Position numbers and translations under genes: made by a program. A DNA stretch of 6,180 nt. Origin: Gammaproteobacteria bacterium (GTDB taxonomy: Bacteria > Pseudomonadota > Gammaproteobacteria > DSM-16500). Of this stretch, positions 4,400-6,180 are shown piece by piece; position 1 is the first letter of the stretch; every line of letters begins with the position of its first letter. The DNA is taken from the NCBI GenBank assembly GCA_004322325.1, contig SCTP01000274.1, positions 1-6,180 of the forward strand. Direction: 5' to 3'. The notes beneath the pieces were generated by a model. It had not been told where the DNA came from. It worked only from the letters and a program-made list of their open reading frames with translations, and did no database searches.

Positions 4400-6180
4400 A
4401 TCCTTTACAAATTTTTTCTCTCAACCTATAAACCAACTCCAACGCCTCTTTCGCCGTCAACTCATCCGGATTCATCTCCCGCAACTGCATCACCACTGGA
4501 TGCTCCTTCTCCTCCACCGCAAACAAATCCTGCTGCACCGGTATTTTTTGATACGCCTGCTGCTCCAATTCCTGCAATTTCTTCTTTGCAAATTGAATCA
4601 CCGCGCGCGGCACACCCGCTAACTGCGCCACTTGAATACCATAACTCTGATTCGCAGGCCCTTCTTGCACCGTATGCAAGAAAATAATCTTATCCCCATG
4701 CTCCGTCGCATCAAGATGAATATTTTTCACCGCCGACATTTCATCTGCTAACGAAATCAATTCAAAATAATGCGTGGCAAATAAAGTAAACGCTCGCACT
4801 TGTTGCGCTAAATGATGCGCACACGCCCAGGCTAGTGATAACCCATCAAACGTACTCGTCCCCCGCCCCACTTCATCCATCAACACCAAACTCTCCGACG
4901 TCGCATTATGCAAAATATTCGCTGTCTCCGTCATTTCCACCATAAACGTCGAACGTCCACTCGCTAAATCATCCGATGCACCAATACGAGTAAAAATACG
5001 ATCAATCTTACCAATACGCGCCGAACGCGCCGGCACAAAACTGCCGATATGCGCAAGCAACACAATTAAAGCAATCTGCCGCATATACGTCGACTTACCA
5101 CCCATATTCGGCCCCGTAATCATTAACATGCGTTGCTGATGATTCAACAGCGCATCATTCGGCACAAACGCTTGCTCAGATACCGCCTCCACCACAGGAT
5201 GACGACCTTCTACAATATCAATACCCACCTCTTCTGTTAATTCCGGACAACACCACTTAAGATGTGCAGCACGTTCCGCAAAATTCACTAACACATCTAA
5301 TTCCGCTATCGCCGTGGCACACGTTTGTAACACAGGAATAGGCGATAATAATTTCTCCAACAACTCTTCATATAATAATTTTTCTCGCGCTAACGCTCGA
5401 TCACGTGCACTTAATGCTTTATCTTCAAATGCTTTTAACTCCGGCGTAATAAACCGCTCGGCATTTTTTAATGTTTGCCGACGAATATAATCCGCCGGTA
5501 CACTTTGCGCTTGCACACGGCTGATTTCAATGTAATAACCATGCACACGATTGTAGCCCACTTTTAATGTCGATAATCCCGTACGCTTTTTTTCTTGCTC
5601 TTCCAGCGCTATCAGATAACCACCCGCATTTTCACTGATCGCTAATAACTCATCAAGTTCGGCATCAAACCCACTCGCAATCACACCCCCATCACGCATC
5701 GTCACCGGTGGATTATCAACAATAGCGCGTGATAATAAATCGTGTAATTCAGGAAATTCATTGATAGCAGTTTTTAATTGCTGGATTCGCTCTGCCGTCT
5801 CATTTGCTAATTGTTGCTGCAATGTTGGTAAAAGCGCTAACGTCGAGCGAAGCGCCACTAAATCACGCGGGCGTGCGGTTTTTAATGCAATACGAGAAAG
5901 AATACGCTCAAGGTCAGCTACTTCATGCAATGTTTTTTGTAAAGCTGAATAACTATGATTCGCCAACCATTGCTGAACACTCTCTTGCCGTGCACGTAAA
6001 ATGTTCCGATCACGCAGCGGACGATTAAGCCATCGCTTTAACAGTCGGCTGCCCATCGCCGTACGAGTATGATCAACTACCGAAGCAAGCGTATTTGCTT
6101 CTGTCCCCGCAAGATTGATCACTAATTCCAAGTTACGCCGTGACGCCGCATCAAGAATCAAACTTTCTTCGCGCCGCTCT
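4398..6180 (-). CDS. mutS: MutS, DNA mismatch recognition ATPase (5' part outside window)
   Basis: The frame is open to the right edge and ends at TGA 4400-4398, giving about 593 residues that correspond to E. coli MutS from about residue 259 to the end. MutS binds mismatches as a dimer and, with ATP, recruits MutL. Visible parts are the start of the lever/core domain ('[10 protein letters not shown]', '[14 protein letters not shown]'), the clamp (about 5620-5440, '[14 protein letters not shown]', '[11 protein letters not shown]') and the ATPase. The ATPase has Walker A 'GPNMGGKST' (5114-5088), '[14 protein letters not shown]' near 4970, Walker B and signature '[16 protein letters not shown]' (near 4889-4842), and the switch histidine in 'FATHYFE' (near 4780). 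The C-terminal dimer/tetramer helices ('[19 protein letters not shown]') are intact. The mismatch-contacting Phe-x-Glu lies outside the window. All ATPase motifs are intact, so the protein should be functional. TTG 6161 is internal, not the true start. The unknown gene follows immediately. Confidence 0.97.
   Translation of the reverse strand, partial: ERREESLILDAASRRNLELVINLAGTEANTLASVVDHTRTAMGSRLLKRWLNRPLRDRNILRARQESVQQWLANHSYSALQKTLHEVADLERILSRIALKTARPRDLVALRSTLALLPTLQQQLANETAERIQQLKTAINEFPELHDLLSRAIVDNPPVTMRDGGVIASGFDAELDELLAISENAGGYLIALEEQEKKRTGLSTLKVGYNRVHGYYIEISRVQAQSVPADYIRRQTLKNAERFITPELKAFEDKALSARDRALAREKLLYEELLEKLLSPIPVLQTCATAIAELDVLVNFAERAAHLKWCCPELTEEVGIDIVEGRHPVVEAVSEQAFVPNDALLNHQQRMLMITGPNMGGKSTYMRQIALIVLLAHIGSFVPARSARIGKIDRIFTRIGASDDLASGRSTFMVEMTETANILHNATSESLVLMDEVGRGTSTFDGLSLAWACAHHLAQQVRAFTLFATHYFELISLADEMSAVKNIHLDATEHGDKIIFLHTVQEGPANQSYGIQVAQLAGVPRAVIQFAKKKLQELEQQAYQKIPVQQDLFAVEEKEHPVVMQLREMNPDELTAKEALELVYRLREKICKG

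Noticed and set aside
3702..4622. Plus-strand reading frames opposite the unknown gene and mutS (3702-3911, 4365-4622)
   Set aside because: They are antisense shadows with low-complexity translations (for example runs of L, H and Q) and no start signals.
5761..6028. Plus-strand reading frames opposite mutS near the right edge
   Set aside because: They are antisense to well-conserved mutS core-domain coding sequence and show no recognisable features.
6159..6161. TTG at 6161 as a mutS start
   Set aside because: The frame continues upstream to the window edge with residues matching MutS ('[19 protein letters not shown]'), so this is an internal leucine codon.

Overview
The window looks like a chromosomal segment of an AT-leaning gammaproteobacterium, probably a host-associated member of the Legionellales/Coxiellaceae-like lineages. 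That placement is inferred from three things: the scpB-rluB pair in gammaproteobacterial order, a mutS product close to the E. coli type, and an ankyrin-repeat protein together with a dispersed 'CGTTGCGAGC...GAAGCAATCCAG' repeat of a kind common in intracellular bacteria. No 16S or other taxonomic marker is present, so it is only moderately secure.

Layout. Positions 1-1001 (+ strand) are housekeeping: the 3' end of scpB (chromosome segregation) followed 5 bp later by complete rluB (23S rRNA pseudouridine synthase). Positions 4398-6180 (- strand) are the last two thirds or so of mutS (mismatch repair), running off the right edge. Between these conserved blocks lies about 3.4 kb of accessory DNA that is visibly richer in A+T. 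It holds an ankyrin-repeat protein gene (- strand, converging on rluB with 2 bp between stops), a ribbon-helix-helix antitoxin / PIN-domain toxin pair (+ strand), a 117-bp inverted-repeat element, and an unrecognised protein gene placed directly downstream of mutS.

How the parts relate. The ankyrin gene and the toxin-antitoxin pair are transcribed divergently from a 157-bp gap. There, two sigma70-type promoters share one nearly palindromic -35 heptamer (TTGTCAA). A perfect 18-bp palindrome covers the antitoxin -10 box and is the likely autorepression operator. The antitoxin and toxin genes overlap by 4 bp (ATGA), the usual sign of translational coupling. The unknown gene begins within 15 bp of the mutS stop codon, with its ribosome-binding site overlapping that stop, so it is probably co-transcribed with mutS. 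Its stop codon touches the inverted-repeat element.

I see no RNA genes, CRISPR array, integrase or transposase. The most interesting points are the shared-promoter architecture, the possible secreted-effector character of the ankyrin protein, and the orphan gene coupled to mutS. None of these amounts to a demonstrated new system.
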